Below the pieces are notes generated by a model. The model searched no databases and had not been told where the DNA came from. It was given only the letters and a program-made list of their open reading frames with translations. DNA of 32,126 nt from Thermofilum sp. (lineage in GTDB: Archaea; Thermoproteota; Thermoprotei; Thermofilales; Thermofilaceae), in NCBI GenBank assembly GCA_020832965.1, contig JAJHRM010000010.1:1-32126 (forward strand), in the 5' to 3' direction. Both the position numbers and the translations under genes were made by a program. Shown piece after piece: positions 21,339-28,302 of the stretch; positions within the stretch are counted from its first letter, which is position 1, and every line of letters starts with the position of its first letter.

Positions 21339-21500
21339 TCAAGGGACCGTCGCTACTAGCACGTGCTTGTCCCAGAAATACAGGAGGCTGTCAACCCTGA
21401 ACCCAACAGCCCTGGAGACCTCTCCGTGGACCTCGACCCCGTCGATGTTCAGCTTTGTTACAACTCCATCGAAGTCCAGTATGGGCAATAAACCATGCAT
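21339..21500 (-). pseudogene. Fragment of a HAD phosphatase gene, paralogue of the one at 26066-26636
   Basis: A 53-codon frame reads MHGLLPILDFDGVVTKL and continues to YFWDK, closely matching residues 9-51 of the HAD protein at 26066-26636 (LVLILDFDGVITKLD to FWDKYF). After HV-LVATVP the similarity ends at a TGA. Only the N-terminal quarter, with the nucleophile motif DFDG, is present; the core needed for catalysis is missing. It is also recognisable at DNA level. It lies between the hydrogenase operon and the MFS gene with no promoter visible. A remnant of a duplicated gene is the simplest reading. Confidence 0.75.
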
Positions 21501-21585
21501 ACTCTCACTACTCCAAGCATTCCGCTAGCTGTGCGGCTCAACGTTGATCTCGTTTTTCGCATGAAAGGGTTATCTATTCGAAAGG

Positions 21586-21595
21586 GTTTTTAAAC
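21586..21595 (+). promoter_or_regulatory. TATA box of the MFS gene
   Basis: GTTTTTAAAC is centred 27 bases before the GTG at 21618, fitting a leaderless transcript and supporting that start. Confidence 0.55.
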
Positions 21596-21617
21596 TGTAC
21601 TAGCTTCTACTGGTGCC

Positions 21618-22747
21618 GTGTCTAGGCTGAATGAGACGTGGGTCTACGCCTCCATACTCCACTTTATGAACGACTTTGCAACAGCACTCGTACCGGCGAT
21701 AGTGCTGACCTTGAGGAGTGAATTCTCGCTGAGCTACGCTGACCAGGGCTTACTCGTGACCATGCCAACGCTAGTCGCAGTCCTGCTACAAACGTTCACG
21801 GGGCATCTCGCCGACAGGGTTCACGCGTCAAGGATCATTCTGGCCTGCTCGATGCTGCTGGGCTTTGGAACTGCCCTGATGGGGCTGTCGCATAGCTATG
21901 GTCAACCTTAATCTCGGCATGCATCGTTGGTTTAGGGGCATCATTCACGCATCCCACGATATACTCGGTAACTAGTAGCCAGTATGCTGGCTTAGAGGGG
22001 AGGTATCTGGGCTTCGTGAGCGCAGCTGGGGACGTGTCACTTCCAGTGGTCTTTGCAGCGACCCAGGCCTTAGCCGGGGTAACTGGCTGGAGGGTTTTAA
22101 TGCTCTGCTACGGCTTATTGACTGTTTCAATAGGCGTAGCCCTGTACAAGGCTTCATCGAAAACCACCATGATTAAGAGGGCTGGAGGCGGGGCCGCTCC
22201 AGGCTGCAGGATGGTAAAGCAGCTGGTGAAGCCGCTGGTTGTTCTGGGCTTGGTTTCGTCGTGCCACAGGGTAGTACTAGCCTTTACAACAACATACCTA
22301 AACCGCATCGGCTTGAGTGCTGAGTTGGCAAACTATGTCTTTGCCGCAATTCTCTCCGTGGGCGTGATGGGTCCCGTGTTGACTGGAGTGCTGTTAAAGA
22401 GTGGAAGAGAAATGAGGGCCGTCGCATTGGAGATGGCTGTGATATCAGCGCTATCCGTATCAGTGGCGGCAACTTCGAACCCAGCACTAGCATCAGTACT
22501 ACTAGTCCCAGTGGGAGTGCTGATCCTGAGCGCGTGGCCGCCGGTATACTCTACGATATCTAGGAGTTCACCTAGAGAGCACATGGGCTTAACGTACGGC
22601 GCCTCACTAACATTCGCGTGGGCATTCGGGTCGGCGTGGCCGTACATAGCTGGGATCATAGCGGACGCCTACGGCATAAGCACAGCATACCTGCTGGTAG
22701 CAGCGTTATTGGTTACGGCTGCTGTAATAGCCACCACCGCACGATGA
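21618..22747 (+). pseudogene. Major facilitator superfamily transporter, broken by one frameshift
   Basis: Two frames join into one ~376-aa MFS protein of 12 TM helices. The first (21618-21911) holds helices 1-3 with FMNDFATALVPAIV and the loop GHLADRVHASRI, the MFS motif A region. It stops at 21909. The frame shifted by one base picks up from 21902 without loss (STLISACIVGLGASF, then YSVTSSQYAG) and runs to 22747. Exactly one base is missing at the GG of 21900-21901, so either a G was lost in the genome or in the assembly. The rest has no further lesion, which suggests a very recent mutation or a sequencing error. Substrate unknown; the HFMNDF motif is common in archaeal sugar/drug type MFS proteins. 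Confidence 0.8.
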
Positions 22748-22792
22748 GGAATAGTAAGCCCTGTCCAGTAATCCGCATGCCGCTTGGCGCGC

Positions 22793-23098
22793 TCACTTAC
22801 CAAAGTACTTTTTCACGATCTTATCAACACTTTCCTTGACTTTCAGGTACTCCTCTAAAACATCTACATCCTCGTCCTCTAATTCTACACTGCCTAGGGC
22901 AATGCATTCAACTACCCTGTTACTAGGCAGCTCTAAGCCTTTATATCTGTCCTCCTCGGTTTTAAATACGTACCCAGCTTCATTAAAAGCGATTTTAAGC
23001 TCAGGAATGAATATTTCCTCAATGTACCTGTATAAGCCATGCGTCCAATTCAAGACGGATTCCACAACTGGAAGCCTATACTTGATGCCGCGAACCAT
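22793..23098 (-). CDS. Hypothetical protein, 101 aa
   Basis: No family recognised. The sequence starts MVRGIKYRLPVVESVLNW, has an aromatic-rich helix (YRYIEEIFIPELKIAFNEAG), a central stretch around RVVECIALGSVELED that looks beta, and a charged C-terminal helix (VLEEYLKVKESVDKIVKKYF). Codon pattern and balanced composition support a real gene. Upstream on its strand are CTTTTTTAAG about 15 bases and AAGTTTAAATG about 38 bases before the ATG; neither has ideal TATA spacing. It converges with the MFS gene, 45 bases apart. Confidence 0.55.
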   Translation of the reverse strand: MVRGIKYRLPVVESVLNWTHGLYRYIEEIFIPELKIAFNEAGYVFKTEEDRYKGLELPSNRVVECIALGSVELEDEDVDVLEEYLKVKESVDKIVKKYFGK

Positions 23099-23401
23099 GC
23101 CAATATCGCTTAAAAAAGAGGTTCACAAGCATTTAAACTTGCCTCCTTAATGAAGATACAGCGCGAGCATCGTTCTTATCACGCTTAAGCTGTGCGCACC
23201 ATAGAGACCACTCCATGAAGCTGCACGTAGCGCCGTGCCGCTGCAGTAAAGCAAGCGCGCGCTCGAGCTCGGGGGCGTCAGGATCGCAAGCGAAGCCGTG
23301 GGCAACGAGGGGAGGCTCGTCAGCGCCATCGAGACCACCCTGGTGAGAGCAGCGCCGAGAGCCGGCACGCGGAGGCGGAGGAGCGGGAGGAGGAGTTAAC
23401 C
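23099..23401. other. GC-rich interval without a supportable gene
   Basis: Frames on both strands are short and of biased composition (Arg/Ala/Ser-rich), as expected from GC-rich non-coding or decayed DNA. One plus-strand frame (about 23240-23397) reads ALELGGVRIASEAVGNEG and could be a decayed C-terminus, but it has an in-frame stop before it and no partner. Confidence 0.4.
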
Positions 23402-23410
23402 ATATAAAAG
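23402..23410 (+). promoter_or_regulatory. TATA box before 23434
   Basis: ATATAAAAG is a near-ideal archaeal TATA box, centred 28 bases before the GTG at 23434. It supports transcription of the GC-rich segment that follows, coding or not. Confidence 0.6.
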
Positions 23411-23433
23411 GGGTCCTAAAATATTATTTCTGA

Positions 23434-23682
23434 GTGCACAGCAGAGCCCCTCTGGGGCGCGTGAAGCCGCGCTGGGAGCGGCTGCGCAACACGAGCGCAT
23501 CCACACCCAGCAGAGCGCGCGGCTTAGAGTGGGACAGGGACAAAGGTGCGTTGTACAACCTCGCCTACAGCTACTTCGCGCGCATGATAAGAGAAGAATG
23601 CGACTACACGGCGATGGCTGCGAGGGTCCTCGAAGCCTTCCGGGAGTGGCTGGTGAAGCACCCGAGCATCCTGCAGTACTAG
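23434..23682 (+). CDS. Hypothetical 82-aa protein or part of a structured RNA
   Basis: A leaderless GTG frame directly at the predicted transcription start. Residues 1-30 are Arg-rich and unconvincing; residues 33-82 (KGALYNLAYSYFARMIREEC, then AARVLEAFREWLVKHPSI) form plausible amphipathic helices. No family is recognised. The DNA is much richer in G+C than the neighbouring genes and runs into a segment with several hairpins, so the transcript might be a non-coding RNA with a chance frame. I rate coding and non-coding about equal. Confidence 0.4.
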   Translation: MHSRAPLGRVKPRWERLRNTSASTPSRARGLEWDRDKGALYNLAYSYFARMIREECDYTAMAARVLEAFREWLVKHPSILQY

Positions 23683-23880
23683 CCGCTCCCCTGGGAGAAA
23701 GCCGCTCAGCGGCAACTACTCCAGGTGCTCCCGCGCGCGGGACCGATGAGGGAATGAGGCTCCGTGAGGAGTAGACCCCATGACACCCCGAGCACCCCAG
23801 GGCAACAACTGGGGCGCGGTGAGGGGACCCCGACTAAAAAATGACGGGCGCTATGAGGATGCGCGCGCATGCTCACCACC
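23683..23880 (+). ncRNA. Hairpin-rich GC segment, candidate structured RNA
   Basis: Three strong hairpins follow one another: GCCGC/GCGGC (23701-23713, loop TCA), a 14-bp perfect palindrome TCCCGCGCGCGGGA (23729-23742), and CCCCAG/CTGGGG (23795-23814, 8-nt loop). Runs of CCCC near 23777 and 23786 can also pair with GGGG near 23824. G+C far above the surroundings is a known mark of stable RNAs in hyperthermophiles. It matches neither SRP RNA, RNase P RNA nor tRNA by eye. A relation to the right end of an IS200/IS605-type element is an alternative. Confidence 0.35.
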
Positions 23881-23886
23881 CGGTGA

Positions 23887-23898
23887 AAACTTAATAAG
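23887..23898 (+). promoter_or_regulatory. Promoter of the coiled-coil gene
   Basis: AACTTAATAAGC would start RNA near 23920. That fits either a leaderless GTG at 23922 or the in-frame ATG at 23934, which has GGTG at 23921-23924 nine bases upstream. Confidence 0.45.
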
Positions 23899-23933
23899 CT
23901 CCGCAACTATACTTTGAGCAGGTGTGTCGAGGC

Positions 23934-24866
23934 ATGGATGATGTGCTCAGCACCGCTGTGATTCTACTCTCAATAGCTTCTTCGTCAGCCAGCCTAGGAT
24001 ACTGGCTTGCAAAACAGTTTGGAAAAATCGACGCTAGGTTCAAAGAGGTGGAGGCGAGGCTGGGAGCCCATGATGCCAGGCTGGGAAGCCTCGAGACTAC
24101 TGTGAGGAGCGTGGATGCCAGGCTTCAGGGGGTGGAGGCGAAGCTAGGAGCCAATGATGCCAGGCTGGGAATCGTTGAAGCTGCTGTGAAGGGGATTGAT
24201 GCCAGATTGGGGAGCGTGGAGAACAGGCTTACAGGTGTTGAGACGACTTTAGGAGATGTGAATGCTAGGTTGAAGAGCGTGGAGAATAGGCTTACAGGTG
24301 TTGAGACGACTGTGAAGGGGATTGATGCCAGATTGGGGAGCGTGGAGAACAGGCTTACAGGTGTTGAGACGGATGTTAAAGATATTTACGCTAGGCTGGG
24401 AAGCCTCGAGACTACTGTGAGGAGCGTGGATGCCAGGCTTCAGGGGGTGGATGGGAAAATTGATGGGGTAAGGGCTAGGCTCGACAGGCTTGAGAGGGGA
24501 ATCTTTAGCTTTAATGAACTCCTCCTGAAGGTCTTGGAGGAGAAGGGCGTGGTTAGCAGGACCGAGGCGATAACGCTTCTAGTCGCTCTCCAGGGAATGA
24601 TCCCTGGATCGAGGTCGAAGTACTACACTAAAGAGGTTGAGAACAGGCTTAGGGAGCTGCTGAGCAAGGACCCCGACACTTTCACCATGGATGATATTAG
24701 GGAGTTCGAGGATATAGCTGAAATAATGGAGAAGGAGTACATGGTGTCCGGGAGAAAAGAGCTCATCGACTACGCCGCTAAGCTCAGAATCGCAGCCCTA
24801 GTCTTCAAGATAGTCTTCGTGGAGCCCAAAATGAGGAAACTCCAGGAATGGCCACTAAGCCCCTAG
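23934..24866 (+). CDS. Membrane-anchored coiled-coil repeat protein
   Basis: 310 aa (four more if GTG 23922 is used). An N-terminal hydrophobic segment (about 4-26, VLSTAVILLSIASSSASLGYW) is a TM anchor or uncleaved signal. Residues ~30-185 consist of eight or so 21-residue units of the type DARLGSVENRLTGVETTVKGI, three heptads each, with regular Leu/Val at a and d: a long parallel coiled coil. The C-terminal ~120 residues (FSFNELLLKVLEEKGVVSRT onward) are helical, contain KYYTKEVENRLRELLSKDPD, and match no family I know. Likely a surface- or cytoplasm-facing rod oligomer. Related proteins with variable repeat number occur in crenarchaea, from memory. Confidence 0.7.
   Translation: MDDVLSTAVILLSIASSSASLGYWLAKQFGKIDARFKEVEARLGAHDARLGSLETTVRSVDARLQGVEAKLGANDARLGIVEAAVKGIDARLGSVENRLTGVETTLGDVNARLKSVENRLTGVETTVKGIDARLGSVENRLTGVETDVKDIYARLGSLETTVRSVDARLQGVDGKIDGVRARLDRLERGIFSFNELLLKVLEEKGVVSRTEAITLLVALQGMIPGSRSKYYTKEVENRLRELLSKDPDTFTMDDIREFEDIAEIMEKEYMVSGRKELIDYAAKLRIAALVFKIVFVEPKMRKLQEWPLSP
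24054..24456 (+). repeat. 63-bp tandem coding repeats
   Basis: The coiled-coil units are encoded by 63-bp tandem repeats. Two 59-bp stretches, 24078-24136 and 24393-24451, appear identical base for base although 315 bases (5 x 63) apart. Another ~50-bp stretch recurs at about 24196 and 24322 (126 bases, 2 x 63). Third codon positions are conserved too, so the copies are recent or homogenised. Confidence 0.85.
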
Positions 24867-24962
24867 CGCTCATGGATAAATTGCCGGGCTAAAAATCCCT
24901 TAGAAAGCACTGGGCGAGCACGAGCATACATGCATAGGGCTAATGTAGCTTAATACGCAATC

Positions 24963-24981
24963 GACGAGGCTTTACCTCGTC
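24963..24981. repeat. Perfect 7-bp hairpin, possible left end of the TnpB element
   Basis: GACGAGG and CCTCGTC flank a CTTTA loop. IS200/IS605 elements carry short subterminal hairpins at both ends; this one lies upstream of the TnpB relic. A terminator of the coiled-coil gene is the alternative. The region 24867-25084 holds no other supportable feature. Confidence 0.35.
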
Positions 24982-25098
24982 TTACCCTTTCCATAGGATT
25001 CTGCTTATGAACGTGCAGGAGAAATACATGACTGGGAAATTTAGAGCGGTCGTGAGGCATTAGAGCAATCTCTGGAGATTCTATATGGGGAATTTTTA

Positions 25099-25124
25099 TT
25101 CGCCTTATTGGCGTATTAGGCGAA
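25099..25124. repeat. TTCGCCT/AGGCGAA hairpin
   Basis: Arms 25099-25105 and 25118-25124 with a 12-base loop. It lies within a 32-codon frame (25085-25183, ending VAVGVIISEGIRRNG) that may be an upstream piece of the TnpB relic in another frame. Confidence 0.4.
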
Positions 25125-25175
25125 AGCCTTTTAGCGTGGCAGTGGGAGTAATAATCTCAGAAGGGATAAGGAGGA

Positions 25176-25710
25176 ATGGCTAAAGGCTTGAAGAGCGAGG
25201 CTTCTAGATGGTTTGACGAGACTGTATGGCGCACGAGGAGGAGGCGCCCCTTCGAGAAGAGGAAGAGACAGAGGGACCAAACCTTCGCGAACACGGCAGC
25301 GCACCTTAAAAAACGAGGCGTGCACGCGCAACATTAGCATCGTATTCGTCGGCTACCCTTGGGGCATCGCGCATGAGAAGCCAGGCAAAGGTAATACAAG
25401 CATGTGGTCTCAGCGAAAGCTATTGCTGAGGCTCGCAACGACCCTCGAGAACGCAGGCATCGCCGTGTTTGCAGTCAGTGAGGACAACACCTCGAAGGAA
25501 TGCGCCTACCACAAGGTGGAGGTTCGGAGGAAGCCTAGGGGGCTCATCCACTGCCCCCGTGAGCACACGCTGCACGCGGACGTGAACGCCGCACTAAACA
25601 TCATGGCAAGGGGCTGGAGGCGCTGGGAATCAAGGCAGAGCTACCAAGCACGATCACAAACGAAAAGCTTTATAACCACACCAAGCGGGGTAATACCAGT
25701 AAAACCATAA
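25176..25710 (+). pseudogene. tnpB: TnpB (IS200/IS605 OrfB-type) relic, 5'-truncated and frameshifted
   Basis: Two frames combine to the C-terminal half of a TnpB protein. The first (25176-25337) reads KGLKSEASRWFDETVWRT through to AAHLKKRG, a basic helical stretch found before the RuvC-II region. It ends in TAG; the other frame continues with NISIVFVGYPWGIAHEK, MWSQRKLLLRLATTLENAG, FAVSEDNTSKECAYHK, then RGLIHCPREHTLHADVNAALNI. That is the RuvC-II region, a C-x-x-H/C-x-x-x-H zinc knuckle and the final RuvC Asp (ADVNAALN). The N-terminal WED/REC-like half is missing. RuvC-II reads VGYPW where active TnpB usually has an E-D-L type motif. No TnpA is present. TnpB is an RNA-guided nuclease; this copy is dead. 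Confidence 0.75.
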
Positions 25711-25737
25711 CCCCGCGGTAAGGCAGGGTAACGGGTG

Positions 25738-25752
25738 GCGCGCGTAGCGCGC
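25738..25752. repeat. GCGCGC hairpin, likely right end of the TnpB element
   Basis: GCGCGC (25738-25743), a GTA loop and GCGCGC (25747-25752) lie 28 bases after the TnpB stop, in a GC-rich tail that also holds CCCCGCGGTAAGG. Such a hairpin near the stop is typical for IS605-type right ends and for the omega RNA that overlaps the tnpB 3' end. The element should end shortly after, right at the next ORF. Confidence 0.45.
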
Positions 25753-25762
25753 TGAACCAATA

Positions 25763-25993
25763 GTGAAGCAGCTCGCTAACAGGTATAGGCTTTACGGAGT
25801 CGTTCTCTCCGGCTCGAGGGCGAGGGGGGACTATAAGCCATGGAGCGGCTACGACCTCCTAATCATCGGCGCCTTCGAGGAGCCATACCTAGAAAGGCTA
25901 GCCAAAATACTGGGTGCACTTAAAGACACAAGCCTCCCCGTGGAGCCTCACCCCTACACCCTCGCGCGCGCTATCCGTGAGGAGGGTTGCTGA
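25763..25993 (+). CDS. Small nucleotidyltransferase-like protein, active site altered
   Basis: 76 aa of the minimal nucleotidyltransferase (MNT) fold. LSGSRARGDYKPWSGYDLLIIG carries the GS-R-A-R-G motif, but the usual S-D-x-D pair reads S-G-Y-D: the first catalytic Asp is Gly. It is shorter than normal MNT proteins (~100 aa or more), no HEPN partner follows, and it begins 11 bases after the TnpB-element hairpin, so the N-terminus was probably cut by the insertion. MNT/HEPN pairs are toxin-antitoxin modules; alone and with a lost Asp this is likely inactive, perhaps a pseudogene. GTG start at 25763 is the first available. Confidence 0.5.
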   Translation: MKQLANRYRLYGVVLSGSRARGDYKPWSGYDLLIIGAFEEPYLERLAKILGALKDTSLPVEPHPYTLARAIREEGC

Positions 25994-26065
25994 AAATTCC
26001 AGGCTTTTGCTCTAGCAGAAGAGTGACTAGGCTAAGACAAGAGAGAAGTTTCTGGGTGATCATTG

Positions 26066-26636
26066 CTATAATTGCTCTATCATCTTCACCAGGCTTAGTA
26101 GATTGCAGCCGGAGTTCCTGTTGAAAAGTATGCACTCTATTCCTAGAGGTTTGCAAGCTGATATATTTCTCCTGGAGTCATCTACCAAAATTATCTTTTC
26201 AGCGCCAATCTCCCTGTTCACCACGTACTGAACCTGCCTAAACTTGCTCCCAAAGTCCTCCCTGCCTAGGATTTCCCTAAAGTAGCCCCTTAAACCATTC
26301 TTCTCGAGAAATAGGTAAAGCGCCTTTTTTTGACTGGAGAGAAGCTATATACACCTTTCCCTTAAATGCGTTGAGCGCCTTCTCAACATCCTCGTAGGGC
26401 TTAGCCCTTAGAGCTTCTTCTACTTCGTACTTTCCGACCACCCCGCTAGCCACATGGAAAAGCTCTGTGCCGAAGTACTTGTCCCAGAAATCCACTAAAC
26501 TATTAACCTGAAAACCGACTGCCTTGGAGACCTCTTCACGTACCTTGACCCAGTCAATATCCAGCTTCGTTATAACACCATCAAAGTCCAATATGAGCAC
26601 TAGTTCCCCCATTGAGGGCACCTTAAAGGATTTCAT
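26066..26636 (-). pseudogene. HAD-superfamily phosphatase, frameshifted at an A7 run
   Basis: The frame from ATG 26636 reads LVLILDFDGVITKLD (nucleophile Asp17, Asp19) and stops at 26277 (119 aa). If one A is removed from a seven-A run (about 26325-26331 on the minus strand, after IASLQS) the protein continues KALYLFLEKNGLRGYFREIL to KIILVDDSRRNIS (motif IV acidic pair) and ends at a TAG at 26066-26068, ~189 aa: a normal HAD length. Lys in motif III falls near the shift. So the gene is complete but for one extra base. TTTAAAA on the minus strand (about 26664-26670) fits as promoter. Product: small-molecule phosphatase, perhaps for a sugar phosphate given the neighbours. Confidence 0.75.
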
Positions 26637-26709
26637 ATAACCATCATATTGACCTCAACGACATTTTAAACAATTTAAAAATTTACCATCGAGAAAACAT
26701 AGTTATTTT

Positions 26710-27798
26710 TCAAGCTATCCTCCAAACTTGATCCCTATACTTGAGTATGACACCACAGTCCATCTGCCTTATTAAGTAATGTTCCTCTGGGTAGAGATTT
26801 GTCTTCTCAATGTTCCAGCCAAGATCCTCGCTGAGGCCAAGCTTCACGTAAACATATGCAATGTTGTACTCGGGTTTTCCATAGGCTTTCGCCATAGCAT
26901 ATCCCCAGAGCGGTGCCGTTGTGTGCCACTTCCCGTCTACCTCTGTGACTTTAGGGCTTCCACTCGAATCTTCCCTCAAATCTACAGAGTAGAATCCATG
27001 AGGCTTTGGATTCAAAGCCTTAACAGCGGATATGCCGACTTTATTTACCTCGTCGTCATGTATGGTCTTTGCAACAGAGGGTGTACCAGTAATGCCTGTC
27101 AGGGAAATGTGTCTAAAGGGGTATTCAAGCCTCTCCCTGGCATATGATGTCACAAGGTCTCCATTCAGCCATAAAGAGTCAAAGACCAGGTCTCTGCCCG
27201 GCAAATACTCTTGCAGTATGAATTCGTCTATCCTCGCTCTCCCCTGAAGACTGTTCAGCTTAACCCACAGTTTGGCCTCCTCTGGCGTATTTACCTTCAG
27301 GCTCAGCCGCCCGCCTGCGCCGCTGATGGCTCTTATCCACAGCGGAGACCCCATCGAGCTGAAGGCTTCATCTATGTCTTCAAGAGCCTTTATATGATAA
27401 GTTTCTGGAACTGGCACGCCAGCTGATTTAAGCTTTTCATAGATATAGAATTTATCCGGCATAATGTCCTCGGGTCTAGGTAAATACAATTTCGCCCCTG
27501 CATCTTCAAACAGTTCCCGGTATTCTGACACAACTTTGGCCTCAGAGCTTGGATGCGGATGCAAGAATTCCAAGTCATATTCACCTATTAGTTTAAGCAA
27601 AGACGGTATAAAGCTCTCATCATCATGCCTGGGAGTCCTAAACTTTACATCCACCTCTGGAAACTCTATATGGTAAACATTATGCTCAGTGCCAACGATG
27701 AAGAACTCCTCACCGCACTGTGCTCGAGCCAGCCTAAGGCTTCTAACAAAGTTTACGCCCCCTATGCCCCCAACGCCCGTCACAAGGAGCCTCTTCAA
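26710..27798 (-). CDS. ATP-grasp family ligase (carbamoyl-phosphate synthase-like)
   Basis: 362 aa. The N-terminus MKRLLVTGVGGIGGVNFVRSL is a Rossmann-type preATP-grasp domain; the ATP-grasp domain follows, with the glycine loop AISGAGGRLSLKV (about 157-169), the adenine/lid strand DEFILQEYLPGRDLVFD and the magnesium-binding strand SPKVTEVDGKWH. It is of the CarB-like carboxylate-amine ligase type that joins an acid and an amine using ATP. In surface-polysaccharide clusters such enzymes add amino acids or similar groups to sugars; that role is inferred from the neighbouring deacetylase remnant and glycosyltransferases. The ATG overlaps the deacetylase stop by four bases (ATGA), so both were once co-translated. 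Confidence 0.8.
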   Translation of the reverse strand: MKRLLVTGVGGIGGVNFVRSLRLARAQCGEEFFIVGTEHNVYHIEFPEVDVKFRTPRHDDESFIPSLLKLIGEYDLEFLHPHPSSEAKVVSEYRELFEDAGAKLYLPRPEDIMPDKFYIYEKLKSAGVPVPETYHIKALEDIDEAFSSMGSPLWIRAISGAGGRLSLKVNTPEEAKLWVKLNSLQGRARIDEFILQEYLPGRDLVFDSLWLNGDLVTSYARERLEYPFRHISLTGITGTPSVAKTIHDDEVNKVGISAVKALNPKPHGFYSVDLREDSSGSPKVTEVDGKWHTTAPLWGYAMAKAYGKPEYNIAYVYVKLGLSEDLGWNIEKTNLYPEEHYLIRQMDCGVILKYRDQVWRIA

Positions 27799-28097
27799 GC
27801 ATGATCCCCCGAAATAAGCTTGTAAGCATCAATCATCCTCATTATTTCAACGTCATCTCTCGAATGCAACAGCTCAAGGATCTTTGGGTAAATCCTCCCA
27901 CCCTTCATGTGGATTGAGGAATCGTGCCAAAGTATAGTTATGAATCCACTACTAAACCCGAGGTTTATGGCCTTCTCTATATAGCTTAAAACCTTATTTT
28001 CGGGTACCCTCATGTAAGTGAATAAGTAAGCATCCATAACAGTTACGGGGAACTCTAAAACCCCTCCAGCATAAAAGAAGCGCGCGCCTACTACAGG
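27795..28097 (-). pseudogene. Polysaccharide deacetylase, C-terminal remnant
   Basis: The open frame reads ARFFYAGGVLEFPVTVMDAY, then LGFSSGFITILWHDSSIHMK and ends VEIMRMIDAYKLISGDHA. This is the C-terminal third of a carbohydrate esterase 4-type deacetylase: EFPVTVMDAYLF and FITILWHDSS (His of the active site) are characteristic. An ATG at 28037 would give 80 aa, but homologous sequence extends upstream to 28097, where a stop blocks it. The N-terminal part with the catalytic Asp and metal-binding His pair is gone. It overlaps the ATP-grasp start by four bases. Confidence 0.7.
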
Positions 28098-28244
28098 CTA
28101 AGAGAGCTCGGCATAAAGATCTACTACGTGACGCCCCCAGAAGGCAAAAAGACAATGACCCTCCAAGAAGCAATAGAAATGTTCCTAACAGGAAAAGCGG
28201 AGGAAGCTACAGGTCCACGAGAAGAAGACGAGGAACACCACTGA
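28071..28244 (+). pseudogene. C-terminal gene fragment of unknown family
   Basis: A plus-strand frame without start codon reads KEARAYYRLRELGIKIYYVT, then MTLQEAIEMFLTGKAEEATG and an acidic tail ending EEDEEHH before a TGA. It has the look of a genuine protein C-terminus (regular codon use, amphipathic helices), but a TAA at 28056-28058 blocks it upstream. Its 5' end overlaps, on the opposite strand, the truncated 5' end of the deacetylase remnant, so a rearrangement junction lies near 28060-28100. Family not recognised. Confidence 0.5.
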
Positions 28245-28302
28245 AAAACATTTCGATTTACCAATATTTTTATCTCTTTCTATACTCAACTAGAACTAAG
28301 AT

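Noticed and set aside
23147..23368. 73-codon minus-strand frame
   Set aside because: Low-complexity Ala/Ser/Leu translation in GC-rich DNA, no promoter, no conserved look.
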